64,000 bases of DNA from Castellaniella sp040276065 (GCF_040276065.1 NZ_JBELOI010000002.1:372001-436000), one strand, 5' to 3'. Counted from the stretch's first letter, positions 52,344-61,573 are shown. The notes: generated from the letters alone by a model not told the origin. Program-made: numbers and translations.

Positions 52344-53651
52344 CTAATCAGTAAACGGGCCCCATGTCGGCTCACGAACCTTGCCATTCAGGGAGGACAG
52401 CCTCTGCTTGACGCGTCCGTCGACCGAGGTCACGGCCAATACGCTCTGGCCGTTCTGGATCGAGCTGTACAGTACCTGCATGCCGTTGGGGGCGTAGCTG
52501 GGAGACTGGTCATCCGGGCCGGCGGTGAGGAGCTGTTCGGCTCCGGAATTCAAGGCCATGGTCGCGATCCTGAAGGCACCGTTTCTTCGTGTAACGTACA
52601 CTAGTTGGCTGCCGTCCGGAGAGACGCGGGGTGAGATATTGTAACTGCCCGAAAATGTCAGGCGCTGGGCGTCGCCGCCGGCGGCGGGGACTTTATATAT
52701 CTGGGGGTTGCCACCCCTATCGCTGGTGAACACCAGCGAGCCGCCATCGGGGGTAAAGCGCGGCTCGGTGTCGATCAGTGGCGAACGCATGACGCGACGC
52801 AGGTCCGAGCCGTCGGCATTGATGGTGTAGATCTGCGAAATGCCGTCCCGCGACAGGACAATGGCCAGGCGGCTGCCGTCAGGCGACCAGGCGGGTGCGC
52901 TGTTGTTGCCCTTGTAGTTGGCCGCCGGTGTGCGCTGGCCCGTGCTCAAGGTCTGGATGTAGATGACCGGCTTGCCGGATTCGAAGCTGACGTAGGCCAG
53001 GCGGCTGCCGTCGGGCGACCAGGCGGGCGAGATGATCGACTGCCGGGAGCGCAGCATGACCTGGGGATTCTGGCCGTCGGCGTCAGCAATTTGTAACTCA
53101 TAGCCGTTGCCGGTTTGCAACACGTACGCGATGCGCGTGGAAAACACGCCGCGCACTCCGGTGATTTTTTCGTAGATCCGGTCGGCGATCCGATGCGAAA
53201 TCCGGCGCAACTCCGCCTCGGTGCCGCTGAAGGCCACCTGGTCGAGCTCCGTTTTGCGGGCGTTGTCCACCAGGCGATAGCTGACTGTATATTGGCCGCC
53301 GTTCTGGGCGATCGAGCCGAAGGCGATGTAATCGGCTCCTCGGGACTGCCAGTCGGCGTAGGCCACCGTGCTTTGGAAGTCGAGCGTCGCGCCGGCGGCG
53401 CTGATCAGGCGAAACTGGCCCGATCGCGTCAGGTCGGCCCTGATGATCTCGGGCACCTGTGTGCCGCTCGGTCCCGCGAAATCGGCGATTGCGATCGGAT
53501 ACTGTGTGGCGCCGACACCCGAGATGTCGACGCGCAGTTGCGCATGAGCCGCCGGCGTGTTCAAGGCCGCGACGAACAGGAAGGACAGGCCCGCAACCGC
53601 GGTGCGCCGCCAGAGGCGCGCCACGAGGCTCGAGGCGAGGGATGAGGTCAT
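52344..53651 (-). CDS. tolB: Tol-Pal system beta-propeller protein TolB
   Basis: TolB is the periplasmic partner that switches between Pal and TolA. The 435-residue protein has a signal peptide (to about HAQ), an N-terminal alpha/beta domain and a six-bladed WD40-like propeller with repeated SPDGSRLAYVSFESG/SPDGSRLAIVLSRDG/TPDGGSLVFTSDRGG blades. It begins 12 bases after tolA. Confidence 0.97.
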   Translation of the reverse strand: MTSSLASSLVARLWRRTAVAGLSFLFVAALNTPAAHAQLRVDISGVGATQYPIAIADFAGPSGTQVPEIIRADLTRSGQFRLISAAGATLDFQSTVAYADWQSRGADYIAFGSIAQNGGQYTVSYRLVDNARKTELDQVAFSGTEAELRRISHRIADRIYEKITGVRGVFSTRIAYVLQTGNGYELQIADADGQNPQVMLRSRQSIISPAWSPDGSRLAYVSFESGKPVIYIQTLSTGQRTPAANYKGNNSAPAWSPDGSRLAIVLSRDGISQIYTINADGSDLRRVMRSPLIDTEPRFTPDGGSLVFTSDRGGNPQIYKVPAAGGDAQRLTFSGSYNISPRVSPDGSQLVYVTRRNGAFRIATMALNSGAEQLLTAGPDDQSPSYAPNGMQVLYSSIQNGQSVLAVTSVDGRVKQRLSSLNGKVREPTWGPFTD

Positions 53652-53663
53652 GTGTGCGATCTC

Positions 53664-55041
53664 CTAGTCGTACATGCGGTAATCAACGTCAATATACGAC
53701 GGATACTTACCGCTCGGAGGTTTTGGAAAGGCGCATGCGAGGATGCCCTGGCGTACGGCGGTGTCAAAACGCGGGTTGCCTGACGAGCGCTTGAGGTCCA
53801 CCTTGAGGACCGCACCTTTGCCGTCCAGATAGGTGCGGTACAGCACTGTCGGGTTGGTTGAGCCTTCGCGCGGAGGCACGTTGTAGATGACCCCTGGCTG
53901 GATGCAGCGGCGCACCGCGGCGGCATAGCCGTCGCTGCCTCCGCCGCCGCCTCGCTGATTATGGTCTGAGGTGCCGCTGGGGATGCCGGCCGCCTCCAGC
54001 GCCGAACCGCGCATCGCCTCGCGCAGGGCCTCGCGTTTGGCGGCTGCCTCCTTGGCGGCCTTTTCCTTCGCGACCTTGTCAGCGGCCGCCTTTTCAGCAG
54101 CCGCCTTCTTCGCGGCGGCTTCCTTGGCGGCCTTCTCGGCCGCAGCCTTGTCAGCGGCTGCCTTTTCAGCAGCGGCTTTCTCGGCGGCGGCTTTCTCGGC
54201 GGCGGCCTTCTCGGCAGCGGCTTTCTCGGCGGCGGCTTTCTCGGCGGCGGCCTTCTCGGCGGCGGCCTTCTCGGCGGCCTTCTCGGCGGCGGCCTTCTCG
54301 GCGGCGGCCTTCTCGGCGGCGGCTTCCTTGGCGGCCTTCTCGGCCGCAGCCTTGTCAGCGGCTGCCTTTTCAGCAGCGGCTTTCTCGGCGGCNNNNNNNN
54401 NNNNNNNNNNNNNNNNNNNNNNNNNNNNNNNNNNNNNNNNNNNNNNNNNNNNNNNNNNNNNNNNNNNNNNNNNNNNNNNNNNNNNNNNNNGCGGCCTTCT
54501 CAGCGGCGGCCTTCTCGGCAGCCGCTTTCTCGACGGCAGCCTGTTGCGCCTCGGCCTTTGCCTTGGCCGCTTGTTCCGCCGCCAGGCGTTCTTGTTCTTC
54601 GCGCAGCTTGCGCTCCTTCTCCAATGCAATTTCGGCGTCGGCCTGGGCCTTGGCGGCCGCCGCTGCGCGCGCTTGGGCCTCGGCGAGGGCTTGCGCCTGT
54701 TGCTCCGCTTGCGCGCGGGCCGCGGCGAGAGCGGCCTCCTGGGCGCTATTGTCCGGTGGTGTGGGTTCCGGCTCGGGCTGAGGTTCCGGCTGAGGTTCGG
54801 GTTCGGGCTCCGGTTCCTGGGGCGTCTGTTCGGCCGGCGGGGCGGCGTCGGCCACGGTGCCCTGAGCCCAGAGCTCGATCTGGACGGGGCCCGGGTTGTC
54901 GGGCGCCGCGTTGAAGCCCACGACCATCAGGACGATGACCAGACCGTGCGCCAGCAGTGAGTACATCAGGCCGCGGCGTTCCTCGCGACGCCCGTCGCCG
55001 GATTCCTGTTCGCGTGTCGAAAAACGTTCAAAGAGTTTCAT
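53664..55041 (-). CDS. tolA: Cell envelope integrity protein TolA, interrupted by a sequencing gap
   Basis: TolA spans the periplasm from the TolQR motor to TolB/Pal. Reading from 55041, it has an N-terminal membrane helix (MYSLLAHGLVIVLMVVGFN), a Pro/Glu-rich stretch, then a long Lys-Ala-Glu coiled domain, and the globular domain III at the C terminus (CIQPGVIYNVP...SYIDVDYRMYD). The middle is a tandem repeat of AAAEK-type units. A run of 98 N bases (54393-54490) breaks the repeat, and the two sides are out of frame as written. The real gene is very likely intact. Confidence 0.92.
54100..54540 (-). repeat. TolA domain II tandem repeat with assembly gap
   Basis: Repeated 12-15 base units encoding KAAAE or KAAA(E/D) run on both sides of 98 N bases at 54393-54490. 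Near-identical units explain why assembly failed here; copy number is unknown and may vary between strains. Confidence 0.85.
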
Positions 55042-55098
55042 GAGCCTGTGAGTGTCTGTCGTGGCCTGGCGTCCGGGTTCCCGATGCCTGTGGCCTCG

Positions 55099-55533
55099 TC
55101 AGCGTTTCTGTTCGGTGGCGGTCTGGTTCACGAGTAAACCCAGGCGCGTGATGCCACCGGTGCGCAACTGGTCCATGACCTGCATCACGGACTCGTAGGG
55201 CACCTTGCCGTCCGCGGAGATCACCACGGGCGTTTCGGCCGTGGCCACCGCCTGGACCTCGGCGAGAAGGTTCCGCTTGTCGACCATGCGGAACGAGGTG
55301 CCCGAATCGCGTAGGCGCATGCTGATCTCGCCGTGCTCGTCGATCTGGACCTCCACGGGCTTGACCGGGACCTCGGAGGCCGTGCCGACCGAGGGCAGTT
55401 CGATCTGGCCCGGCGTGATCATCGGCGCGGTCACCATGAAAATCACCAGCAACACCAGCATGACGTCGATGTAGGGCACGACGTTGATGTCGTTCTTGAG
55501 TCGCCGCACGTTGCGGCCGCGCAAGGTTCCCAT
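55099..55533 (-). CDS. tolR: TolR, Tol-Pal motor subunit
   Basis: TolR is the ExbD-like subunit of the proton-driven TolQR motor. The 144-residue protein has the membrane helix with the key Asp (VVPYIDVMLVLLVIFMVTAP) and the periplasmic domain. Its start lies immediately after tolQ (the tolQ stop is one base away). Confidence 0.96.
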   Translation of the reverse strand: MGTLRGRNVRRLKNDINVVPYIDVMLVLLVIFMVTAPMITPGQIELPSVGTASEVPVKPVEVQIDEHGEISMRLRDSGTSFRMVDKRNLLAEVQAVATAETPVVISADGKVPYESVMQVMDQLRTGGITRLGLLVNQTATEQKR

Positions 55534-55534
55534 G

Positions 55535-56209
55535 TCAGTGCACCTGGCGTTGCAGGATATTCAGGAACTCGTCGACGAAACTATCGAAGCGGATCGACAG
55601 GCGGTCGATCTCGTTCGTGTAGCGGTTGTAGGCGACGACGGCCGGGATGGCCGCGAACAGGCCGATCGCGGTGGCGATCAGCGCTTCCGCGATGCCGGGC
55701 GCAACCGCCGCGAGTGTGGCCTGCTGCATGGTCGACAGTCCCATGAAGGCATGCATGATGCCCCAGACCGTGCCCAGCAGCCCGACGTAGGGACTGACCG
55801 AGCCGGTCGAGGCCAGGAAGTTCAGATGGGCCTCGAGGCTGTCCATCTCGCGCTGGTAGGCGGCCTTCATGGCCCGGCGGGGCGCGTCCAGCAAGGTGTC
55901 GCCACGGGCGGCCGAGCGGCGCGCTTTGATGAATTCCGTCATGCCCGCGTCGAAAATCCTCGCGAGCGCCCCATGTTCCTCTCGACGTGAGGCAATGGCC
56001 TGCTGCAGGACGGTCAGGTCGCCGCCGGCCCAGAAATCATCCTCGAAGCGCCGGGTCTGCGCATCGGCGCGCTTGAGCGCCGCGCGTTTGCTGAAGATGT
56101 ACGTCCACGACAGGATCGAGACGGCCAACAGGATCAGCATGACGATCTGGACCGGAATGCTGGCGTTCCCAATGAGGGACAGCAGCGACAAATCGCTTTG
56201 GGATTGCAT
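55535..56209 (-). CDS. tolQ: TolQ, Tol-Pal motor subunit
   Basis: TolQ is the ExbB-like stator subunit that, with TolR, converts proton flow to TolA motion. The 224-residue protein has three membrane helices, with the conserved VSPYVGLLGTVWGIMHAFMGL and APGIAEALIATAIGLFAAIPAV regions that line the proton path. It follows ybgC by two bases. Confidence 0.96.
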   Translation of the reverse strand: MQSQSDLSLLSLIGNASIPVQIVMLILLAVSILSWTYIFSKRAALKRADAQTRRFEDDFWAGGDLTVLQQAIASRREEHGALARIFDAGMTEFIKARRSAARGDTLLDAPRRAMKAAYQREMDSLEAHLNFLASTGSVSPYVGLLGTVWGIMHAFMGLSTMQQATLAAVAPGIAEALIATAIGLFAAIPAVVAYNRYTNEIDRLSIRFDSFVDEFLNILQRQVH

Positions 56210-56211
56210 GG

Positions 56212-56637
56212 TTAGTTTCTGGCCTTTTCCAGTAGGTTCCTGAGGGATGGTGTCATCCGGACGGGTTTGAAGGTTTCAGAGTGCACGGCACAGACTTGGA
56301 TGTCGGCCGTCGCGAGGAGCTCGTCGTCCCGCCGGGCCTCCTGGGCGAACAGGAGGATCGAAGCGCCGACATTGGCTACTGCGGTATGGATGTCGACCCT
56401 GTCGTCCAGGCGCGCGGGGCGATGATAAGTCACGGCCGCGCGCCGCACGACGAACACCACGCGTTCCTGCGCGGCGAGCACGCGCTGATTCATCCCGAGC
56501 GCTCGTAGCCATTCCGTGCGCCCGCGTTCAAAGAACTTGAGGTAGTTTGCGTAGTAGACGACACCGCCCGTGTCGGTGTCCTCGTAATATACGCGAATGG
56601 GCAGAGTGGCGGGCGGATTGGGGGCGTGCGGATCCAT
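56212..56637 (-). CDS. ybgC: Tol-Pal-associated acyl-CoA thioesterase YbgC
   Basis: YbgC is a hot-dog fold acyl-CoA thioesterase always found with tolQRAB. The 141-residue protein has the catalytic Asp segment YYEDTDTGGVVYYANYLKFFERGRTEWL. The start at 56637 gives the family length; the frame is open to 56685 and neither start has a strong ribosome-binding site. First gene of ybgC-tolQRAB-pal-cpoB. Confidence 0.93.
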   Translation of the reverse strand: MDPHAPNPPATLPIRVYYEDTDTGGVVYYANYLKFFERGRTEWLRALGMNQRVLAAQERVVFVVRRAAVTYHRPARLDDRVDIHTAVANVGASILLFAQEARRDDELLATADIQVCAVHSETFKPVRMTPSLRNLLEKARN

Positions 56638-56702
56638 TTTTTCGTTAAGCCGTGTGACAGGCCGCCTGCGCGCGCCTGTGCGCATGGGCGGGCGATCGTG
56701 GC

Positions 56703-58430
56703 TTAGAGGGATTTTAGCGTTTCGAGTATGAACGCGACAGCCTGATCGGGCGTCACCCGCTGGGCCTCGCTCTCGCGGCGCGCCTGGATTTCGACCACAC
56801 CGTCCTTCAGGCCGCGCTCGCCGAGCGTGACGCGCAAAGGGATCCCGATCAACTCCCAGTCGGCGAACATGATGCCGGGACGGGCATCGCGATCGTCGAG
56901 GATCACGTCCACGCCGGCGTTTTGCAGCGCCTCGTACAGCGTTTCAGCCGTGTTGCGCACAGTTTCACTTTTGCCGAAGCCGATCGGGCACAGCACCACC
57001 TCGAATGGCGCGAGCGCGCGGGGCCAGATGATGCCACGTTCGTCGTGGCTCTGCTCGATCGCCGCCGCCGAGATCCGGCTGATGCCGATGCCGTAGCAGC
57101 CCATCTGCATGAGGGTCGGCTTGCCGTCGGTCTCGAGAAAGGTCGCGTTCAGCGCGCGCGAGTACTTGTCGCCCAGGAAGAACACGTGGCCGACCTCGAT
57201 GCCGCGCTGGATCGACAGAGCGCCGCCTTGGGGATCGGGGTCGCCGGCCACGACGTTGCGCAGGTCGGCGACGACTGGCTCGGGCAGGTCGCGGCCCCAG
57301 TTCACCCCGGTGTAGTGATAGCCTTCCTCGTTGGCGCCGCAGACGAAATCCCCCATGTGGGCAACCGTGTGATCAGCGATCAGGGTGACCGGCCCGCGCA
57401 GTCCGATCGGGCCCAGGTAGCCGGGCGGGCTGCCGAATGCATCGAGGATCTCGGGCTCGGTGGCAAAACGGTAGCCGGCCTCGAAACCAGGCAGCTTGCT
57501 GGTCTTGATTTCGTTCAGTTCGTGGTCCCCGCGGATCAACAGCAGCCAGATGCGCGCCGGGCCATCGGCCGGGTCCGTCGCCAGCACGATGGATTTGACG
57601 GTGCGTGCCAAGGGCAGCCCGAGCTGTTCGGCCACGATTTCGCATTTCGGGGCTTGCGGGGTGGCGCGCTTTTCGAGGGCTTCCCGCGCGGCCTCACGCT
57701 CGGGGATCAGGCAGGGGGCCGCGGCCAGCTCGATGTTGGCGGCGTAGTCCGAAGCCGGGTTGTAGACGATCAGGTCCTCGCCGGTGTCGGCGATGACCTG
57801 GAATTCGTGGCTGCGCGAGCCGCCGATCGAGCCGGTGTCGGCGGCCACCGCGCGATAGCTCAGGCCCAGGCGGGTGAAGATGCGCTGATAGGCCGCGTAC
57901 ATGGCATCGTAGCTGGCCTGGGCGCCCGCCTCGTCGCGGTCGAACGAGTAGGCGTCCTTCATCGTGAACTCACGCCCGCGCATCAGGCCGAAGCGTGGGC
58001 GCCGTTCGTCGCGGAACTTGGTCTGGATATGGTAGAAGTTCACCGGCAGTTGACGCCAGCTGTGGATCTCGTTGCGCGCAATGTCGGTGACGACCTCCTC
58101 GGAGGTCGGCTGCAGGACGAAGTCACGCTGATGACGGTCCTTGATGCGCAACAGTTCGGCGCCATATTGTTCCCAGCGGCCGGTTTCCTCCCAGAGCTCG
58201 GCGGGCTGGACGACCGGCATCAGCAGTTCGAGCGCGCCGGCGCGGTCCATTTCCTCGCGCACGATGGCCTCGATTTTGCGCAGCACCTTCAGGCCCATGG
58301 GCATGTACGTGTAGATCCCTCCTGCGATCTTGCGGATGAACCCTGCGCGGGTCATCAACTGGTGGCTGACGACCTCGGCATCCGCGGGCGCTTCCTTCAG
58401 GGTGTTGAGATGGTACTTGCTGGCGTACAT
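56703..58430 (-). CDS. proS: Prolyl-tRNA synthetase (bacterial type, with editing domain)
   Basis: ProS charges tRNA-Pro and edits Ala-tRNA-Pro. The 575-residue protein has class II motif 2 (FRDERRPRFGLMRGREFTMKD), an insertion editing domain at about 225-400, and motif 3 (GIGISR), then the anticodon-binding domain. Length fits the bacterial long type (about 572). It diverges from rppH. Confidence 0.96.
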   Translation of the reverse strand: MYASKYHLNTLKEAPADAEVVSHQLMTRAGFIRKIAGGIYTYMPMGLKVLRKIEAIVREEMDRAGALELLMPVVQPAELWEETGRWEQYGAELLRIKDRHQRDFVLQPTSEEVVTDIARNEIHSWRQLPVNFYHIQTKFRDERRPRFGLMRGREFTMKDAYSFDRDEAGAQASYDAMYAAYQRIFTRLGLSYRAVAADTGSIGGSRSHEFQVIADTGEDLIVYNPASDYAANIELAAAPCLIPEREAAREALEKRATPQAPKCEIVAEQLGLPLARTVKSIVLATDPADGPARIWLLLIRGDHELNEIKTSKLPGFEAGYRFATEPEILDAFGSPPGYLGPIGLRGPVTLIADHTVAHMGDFVCGANEEGYHYTGVNWGRDLPEPVVADLRNVVAGDPDPQGGALSIQRGIEVGHVFFLGDKYSRALNATFLETDGKPTLMQMGCYGIGISRISAAAIEQSHDERGIIWPRALAPFEVVLCPIGFGKSETVRNTAETLYEALQNAGVDVILDDRDARPGIMFADWELIGIPLRVTLGERGLKDGVVEIQARRESEAQRVTPDQAVAFILETLKSL

Positions 58431-58497
58431 GGTAGGGTTTCCGGTTGGTACGTATAATCGGCAGTAATTGTATTGAATTCATTATCGAGGTGGCCCC

Positions 58498-59043
58498 ATG
58501 CTGGATCGAGAAGGCTACCGTCCTAATGTCGGCATTATCCTCGTAAACCAGAAAAACGAGGTTTTTTGGGGCAAACGCATCCGGGAGCATGCCTGGCAGT
58601 TCCCGCAGGGCGGCATCAAGCACGGGGAAACCCCGGTGCAGGCGATGTATCGCGAGCTTCACGAGGAAGTCGGCTTGCGTCCCGAGCACGTACGGATATT
58701 AGGACGGACGCGCGACTGGCTGCGCTATGACGTACCGGATCATTTCGTGCGCCGTGAATTGCGAGGGCACTACAAGGGGCAAAAGCAAATCTGGTTCCTG
58801 CTGCGTATGGTGGGGCGCGATTGCGACGTCAGCCTGCGTGCCACCGAATCGCCCGAGTTCGACGCCTGGCGGTGGAATGCGTACTGGGTGCCGCTCGAGG
58901 CGGTGATCGAGTTCAAGCGCGAGGTCTACACGCTGGCCTTGCACGAGCTCTCCGGCCTGCTGTTTCGCCGCACGCCCGAAAACCGCTACCTGCGGCACCG
59001 TGGCGGCCGCGCGGCCGCCAAGTCGCCCGCGCGCGAAGCATGA
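58498..59043 (+). CDS. rppH: RNA pyrophosphohydrolase
   Basis: RppH removes pyrophosphate from 5'-triphosphate mRNA ends to start their decay. The 181-residue protein begins MLDREGYRPNVGIIL and has the Nudix box (GGIKHGETPVQAMYRELHEE, then VGL) in full. A short basic tail follows residue 160. It diverges from proS and is followed by the coiled-coil gene. Confidence 0.95.
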   Translation: MLDREGYRPNVGIILVNQKNEVFWGKRIREHAWQFPQGGIKHGETPVQAMYRELHEEVGLRPEHVRILGRTRDWLRYDVPDHFVRRELRGHYKGQKQIWFLLRMVGRDCDVSLRATESPEFDAWRWNAYWVPLEAVIEFKREVYTLALHELSGLLFRRTPENRYLRHRGGRAAAKSPAREA

Positions 59044-59095
59044 GCAGGGTTATGATTGCGTATTCCAGATACGCCCTCACATAAGGTTTGAACGC

Positions 59096-59494
59096 ATGCT
59101 CCAAGACCTCGACTCATTGGCCGAGCGCATCCGGAAACTGGTTCAGGCGGCTCGCCAGCTCCAGGCGGAACGCGGCACCCTGCAGGCCCGCGTCCGCCAG
59201 CTCGAGCAGGAATGCAACGCCCTCAAGGACCAGCAGATCCGCGAGCAGGACGAATTCACGCGCATGTCCGAGCGCGTCGCGCACCACGACCACGAGTTGC
59301 AGTCCGTGCGCGACGAGGCGCTCGCGGCCCGCGCGGCGCTCGAGGACCAGGTGCGCGGCCAGAAGGGGCAATCCGACGCCTTGCGGGAACGCCTCGAGCA
59401 TGCCGAGTCCGACCGTGACAAGCTGCGCCAGGTCGCGCAAAGCGCCCAAGAACAGATCGACTTGATCCTAGAACGCCTGCCAGGCGCGGAGTAA
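59096..59494 (+). CDS. Coiled-coil protein upstream of zapA
   Basis: The 132-residue protein is almost one continuous coiled coil (MLQDLDSLAERIRKLVQAAR... to QEQIDLILERLPG), rich in Glu, Arg, Gln and Leu. Small coiled-coil proteins of this kind commonly sit just before zapA, and a ZapB-like division role is possible. I see no enzymatic motif. The ATG at 59096 is chosen; the frame upstream is RppH's tail in another frame. It ends five bases before zapA. Confidence 0.7.
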   Translation: MLQDLDSLAERIRKLVQAARQLQAERGTLQARVRQLEQECNALKDQQIREQDEFTRMSERVAHHDHELQSVRDEALAARAALEDQVRGQKGQSDALRERLEHAESDRDKLRQVAQSAQEQIDLILERLPGAE

Positions 59495-59499
59495 CCCTC

Positions 59500-59802
59500 A
59501 TGGAACGCGTAGACGTCTCGATCCTCGGCCGCGACTATTCGCTGGCCTGCGCACCATCCGAAAAAGAGGCCCTGTTGGCCGCCGTGCGGCACGTGGACCA
59601 GCGCATGCTGGCCATCAAGGGGGCCGGCAAGATGGCGAGCAACGAGCGCATCGCCGTCATGGCCGCGATTCAGATCGCCGGCGAGCTGCTGAACATGCGC
59701 GCGCCCGACGGCCCGCTCAGTAATATTGCTTTGGGCGATTTCAAGGGTAAAATCGATGCCATGAACGATATGCTCGATCAAGTGCTCGGGCCTGCCGTTT
59801 GA
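59500..59802 (+). CDS. zapA: Cell division protein ZapA
   Basis: ZapA cross-links FtsZ filaments at the division ring. The 100-residue protein has the globular head (MERVDVSILGRDYSLACAPSEKEALLAAVRHVD) and a C-terminal coiled coil. It is followed directly by the 6S RNA gene, a conserved order in proteobacteria. Confidence 0.92.
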   Translation: MERVDVSILGRDYSLACAPSEKEALLAAVRHVDQRMLAIKGAGKMASNERIAVMAAIQIAGELLNMRAPDGPLSNIALGDFKGKIDAMNDMLDQVLGPAV

Positions 59803-59849
59803 GGCATAGACTGTTTTCGGCCTCCGCAAGGTGTCCGTACCCTTTAGTC

Positions 59850-60012
59850 CCTGCCGTGTTCGTGACTTGGCCATACATTCCTTGAACCAATGCTAATTGG
59901 CATAGGTTGCTGGATTGACAGATGGGTGCGCTACCTTTGTTGGATAGCCCGAAGCCTGACTGAAGGCGACCACCGTGAACCTCCGGTTCCGGGATGCCGG
60001 CCTAGACGGCAC
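59850..60012 (+). ncRNA. ssrS: 6S RNA
   Basis: Downstream of zapA, sequence with the closing stem TGCCGT (from 59852) and ACGGCA (to 60012) and the conserved 6S 3' arm (GACCACCGTGAACCTCCGGT, then GATGCCGGCCTAGACGGC). CCTTGAACCAATGC near 59880 fits the central bubble region. 6S RNA binds sigma-70 RNA polymerase in stationary phase. Ends are estimated; a terminator follows at 60028. I base this on position and recognised sequence; a covariance search would set the ends. Confidence 0.85.
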
Positions 60013-60027
60013 ATGCGGGGCATTTCT

Positions 60028-60064
60028 CGAAAGCTCGTCAGTGTTGACGGGCTTTCGTCTTTTC
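60028..60064 (+). terminator. Rho-independent terminator after 6S RNA
   Basis: A 13 bp stem with one G-U pair (60028-60040 and 60045-60057, loop GTGT) is followed by TCTTTTC. It ends 12 bases before the next start codon. Confidence 0.9.
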
Positions 60065-60075
60065 AGGAGTCTTGA

Positions 60076-60840
60076 ATGTATCCAACCACGGATAAACGTA
60101 AGCGCATGCTGTCCCTGCTGCCCGCCCTGATTCTGGCTGGCGCCGCGCTGGGTGTTTCGGTGCCGGTCGCCGCCCATGGCGACGGGCCGGATGGCCGCCG
60201 GGCGCACGCGCCCCGCGCCAGCCTGCACGCCCAGGCCTCATCCGAAATCGCCCAGGACACCGTGCAGATCGTTCTGGCGGCCGACTTGCGCGCGGACACC
60301 CAAGAGGCGGCCGCCGAGGGCCTCAACACCCGCCTGGACGCCGTCATGCGGCAGGCCAAGGACCAAAAGGGCGTCGAGGCGCGCAGCGGCAGCTATCGCA
60401 TCTGGCCCTCGAGCGGGCAGGACGGCAAGATCGCCGAGTGGCGCGGGCGTGCCGAGATCATCCTGACCTCCAAGGATTTTGCGGCGGCCTCGCGTCTGGC
60501 CGCCGACCTGGGGGCCCGCATGCCCATCTCCGGGATTTCCTTCTCGGTCTCGCCCCAGGCGCGTGCCGCCGCCGAGCAGGCCCTGCTTGTTCAGGCCGTC
60601 GATGCCTTCAAGGCGCGGGCGCAGGCCCTGACCGATGCCTTGGGCTTCGCCTCCTACCGCTATGATTCAATCGATCTCGGGGGCAGCGGCGAGTCCATGC
60701 CCAGCCCCATGCCGCGCATGATGATGGCCATGGCTGCCGACGCGCCGGCGGCGCCCGTCGAGGGAGGTACCGAGACCGTCAGCGTGTCGGTGAGCGGGAC
60801 GATCTGGCTGCGGCCCGCCCATACAGCAGCAGACCAATGA
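60076..60840 (+). CDS. SIMPL domain (DUF541) exported protein
   Basis: The 254-residue protein has a signal peptide (to about VAAHG) and one SIMPL domain with the usual pattern: a tail of QIVLAADLRADTQEAAAEGLN, then RSGSYRIWPSSGQ and ALTDALGFASY. The family is periplasmic and forms large ring assemblies in some members; function is mostly unknown. CAGGAG precedes the ATG. The 6S terminator ends just upstream, and its 3' end overlaps lgt by 62 bases on the other strand. Confidence 0.85.
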   Translation: MYPTTDKRKRMLSLLPALILAGAALGVSVPVAAHGDGPDGRRAHAPRASLHAQASSEIAQDTVQIVLAADLRADTQEAAAEGLNTRLDAVMRQAKDQKGVEARSGSYRIWPSSGQDGKIAEWRGRAEIILTSKDFAAASRLAADLGARMPISGISFSVSPQARAAAEQALLVQAVDAFKARAQALTDALGFASYRYDSIDLGGSGESMPSPMPRMMMAMAADAPAAPVEGGTETVSVSVSGTIWLRPAHTAADQ

Positions 60841-61573
60841 TGATCATGGGCAGCGACAGCATCTGACCCATCGACAGCCCGCCGGCCAGCAGGCCCAGGA
60901 AGGCGTCCGGTTCCCGGGTGAACTCGACCAGGAACCGGGCCGCCCCGTAGCCCATCAGGAATACCGCGCTGATTTGCCCCGTGGGGCGCGGCTTGCGCGC
61001 AAACCACCAGACCAGCGCGAACAGCGCGAATCCCTCGAGCCCCATTTCGTAGAGTTGCGAGGGGTGGCGCGCGAGGCCATCGTGCGCCTGCGGAAAGACC
61101 ATGCCCCAGGGCAAATCCGTGGGCCGGCCCCACAGTTCGCCGTTGATGAAGTTCCCCAGGCGGCCCGCCGCCAGGCCCAGCGGAATCAGCGGCGCGATGA
61201 AATCGCCCAGTTCGAGCAGCGTGCGCCCCCGCCGACGTGCCAGCAGCAGCATGGCGATGATCACGCCCAGCAGGCCGCCGTGGAAGGACATGCCGCCCTC
61301 CCACACTCGGAGGATCGCCAGCGGGTGGTTCACATAGTCCGCGAATTTATAGAACAGCACATAGCCCAGGCGCCCGCCGAGGATCACGCCCAGCACGCAA
61401 TAAAAGATGATGTCTTCGAGGTCGCGCAGGTCCAGGCCGCAGGGATGGTGCCGGATACGCCAGCGGCCGAGCAGCCAGGCCAGGCCGAAGCCCGCCAGGT
61501 ACATCAGGCCGTACCAGTGAATGGCCAGTGGCCCGAGCTGCAGGGCGATGGGGTCGATCTGGGGGAATGGCAT
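60779..61573 (-). CDS. lgt: Phosphatidylglycerol:prolipoprotein diacylglyceryl transferase
   Basis: Lgt adds diacylglycerol from phosphatidylglycerol to the lipobox Cys of prolipoproteins such as Pal. The 264-residue inner-membrane protein has about seven helices and the signature GRLGNFINGELWGRPTDLPWG, with the HGGLLG motif and the conserved catalytic region RHPSQLYEMGLEG. The last 62 bases overlap the SIMPL gene's 3' end in convergent direction. It diverges from the cytochrome c gene. Confidence 0.95.
   Translation of the reverse strand: MPFPQIDPIALQLGPLAIHWYGLMYLAGFGLAWLLGRWRIRHHPCGLDLRDLEDIIFYCVLGVILGGRLGYVLFYKFADYVNHPLAILRVWEGGMSFHGGLLGVIIAMLLLARRRGRTLLELGDFIAPLIPLGLAAGRLGNFINGELWGRPTDLPWGMVFPQAHDGLARHPSQLYEMGLEGFALFALVWWFARKPRPTGQISAVFLMGYGAARFLVEFTREPDAFLGLLAGGLSMGQMLSLPMIIIGLLLYGRAAARSSRSPTR

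Noticed and set aside
54100..54540. Regular short repeats that could suggest a CRISPR array
   Set aside because: The repeats are in frame codons of the TolA coiled domain with no spacers of unique sequence.
53971..54960. Ala/Phe/Ser-rich frame antisense to tolA
   Set aside because: Produced by the complement of the Lys-Ala-Glu repeat and the N gap, not a gene.
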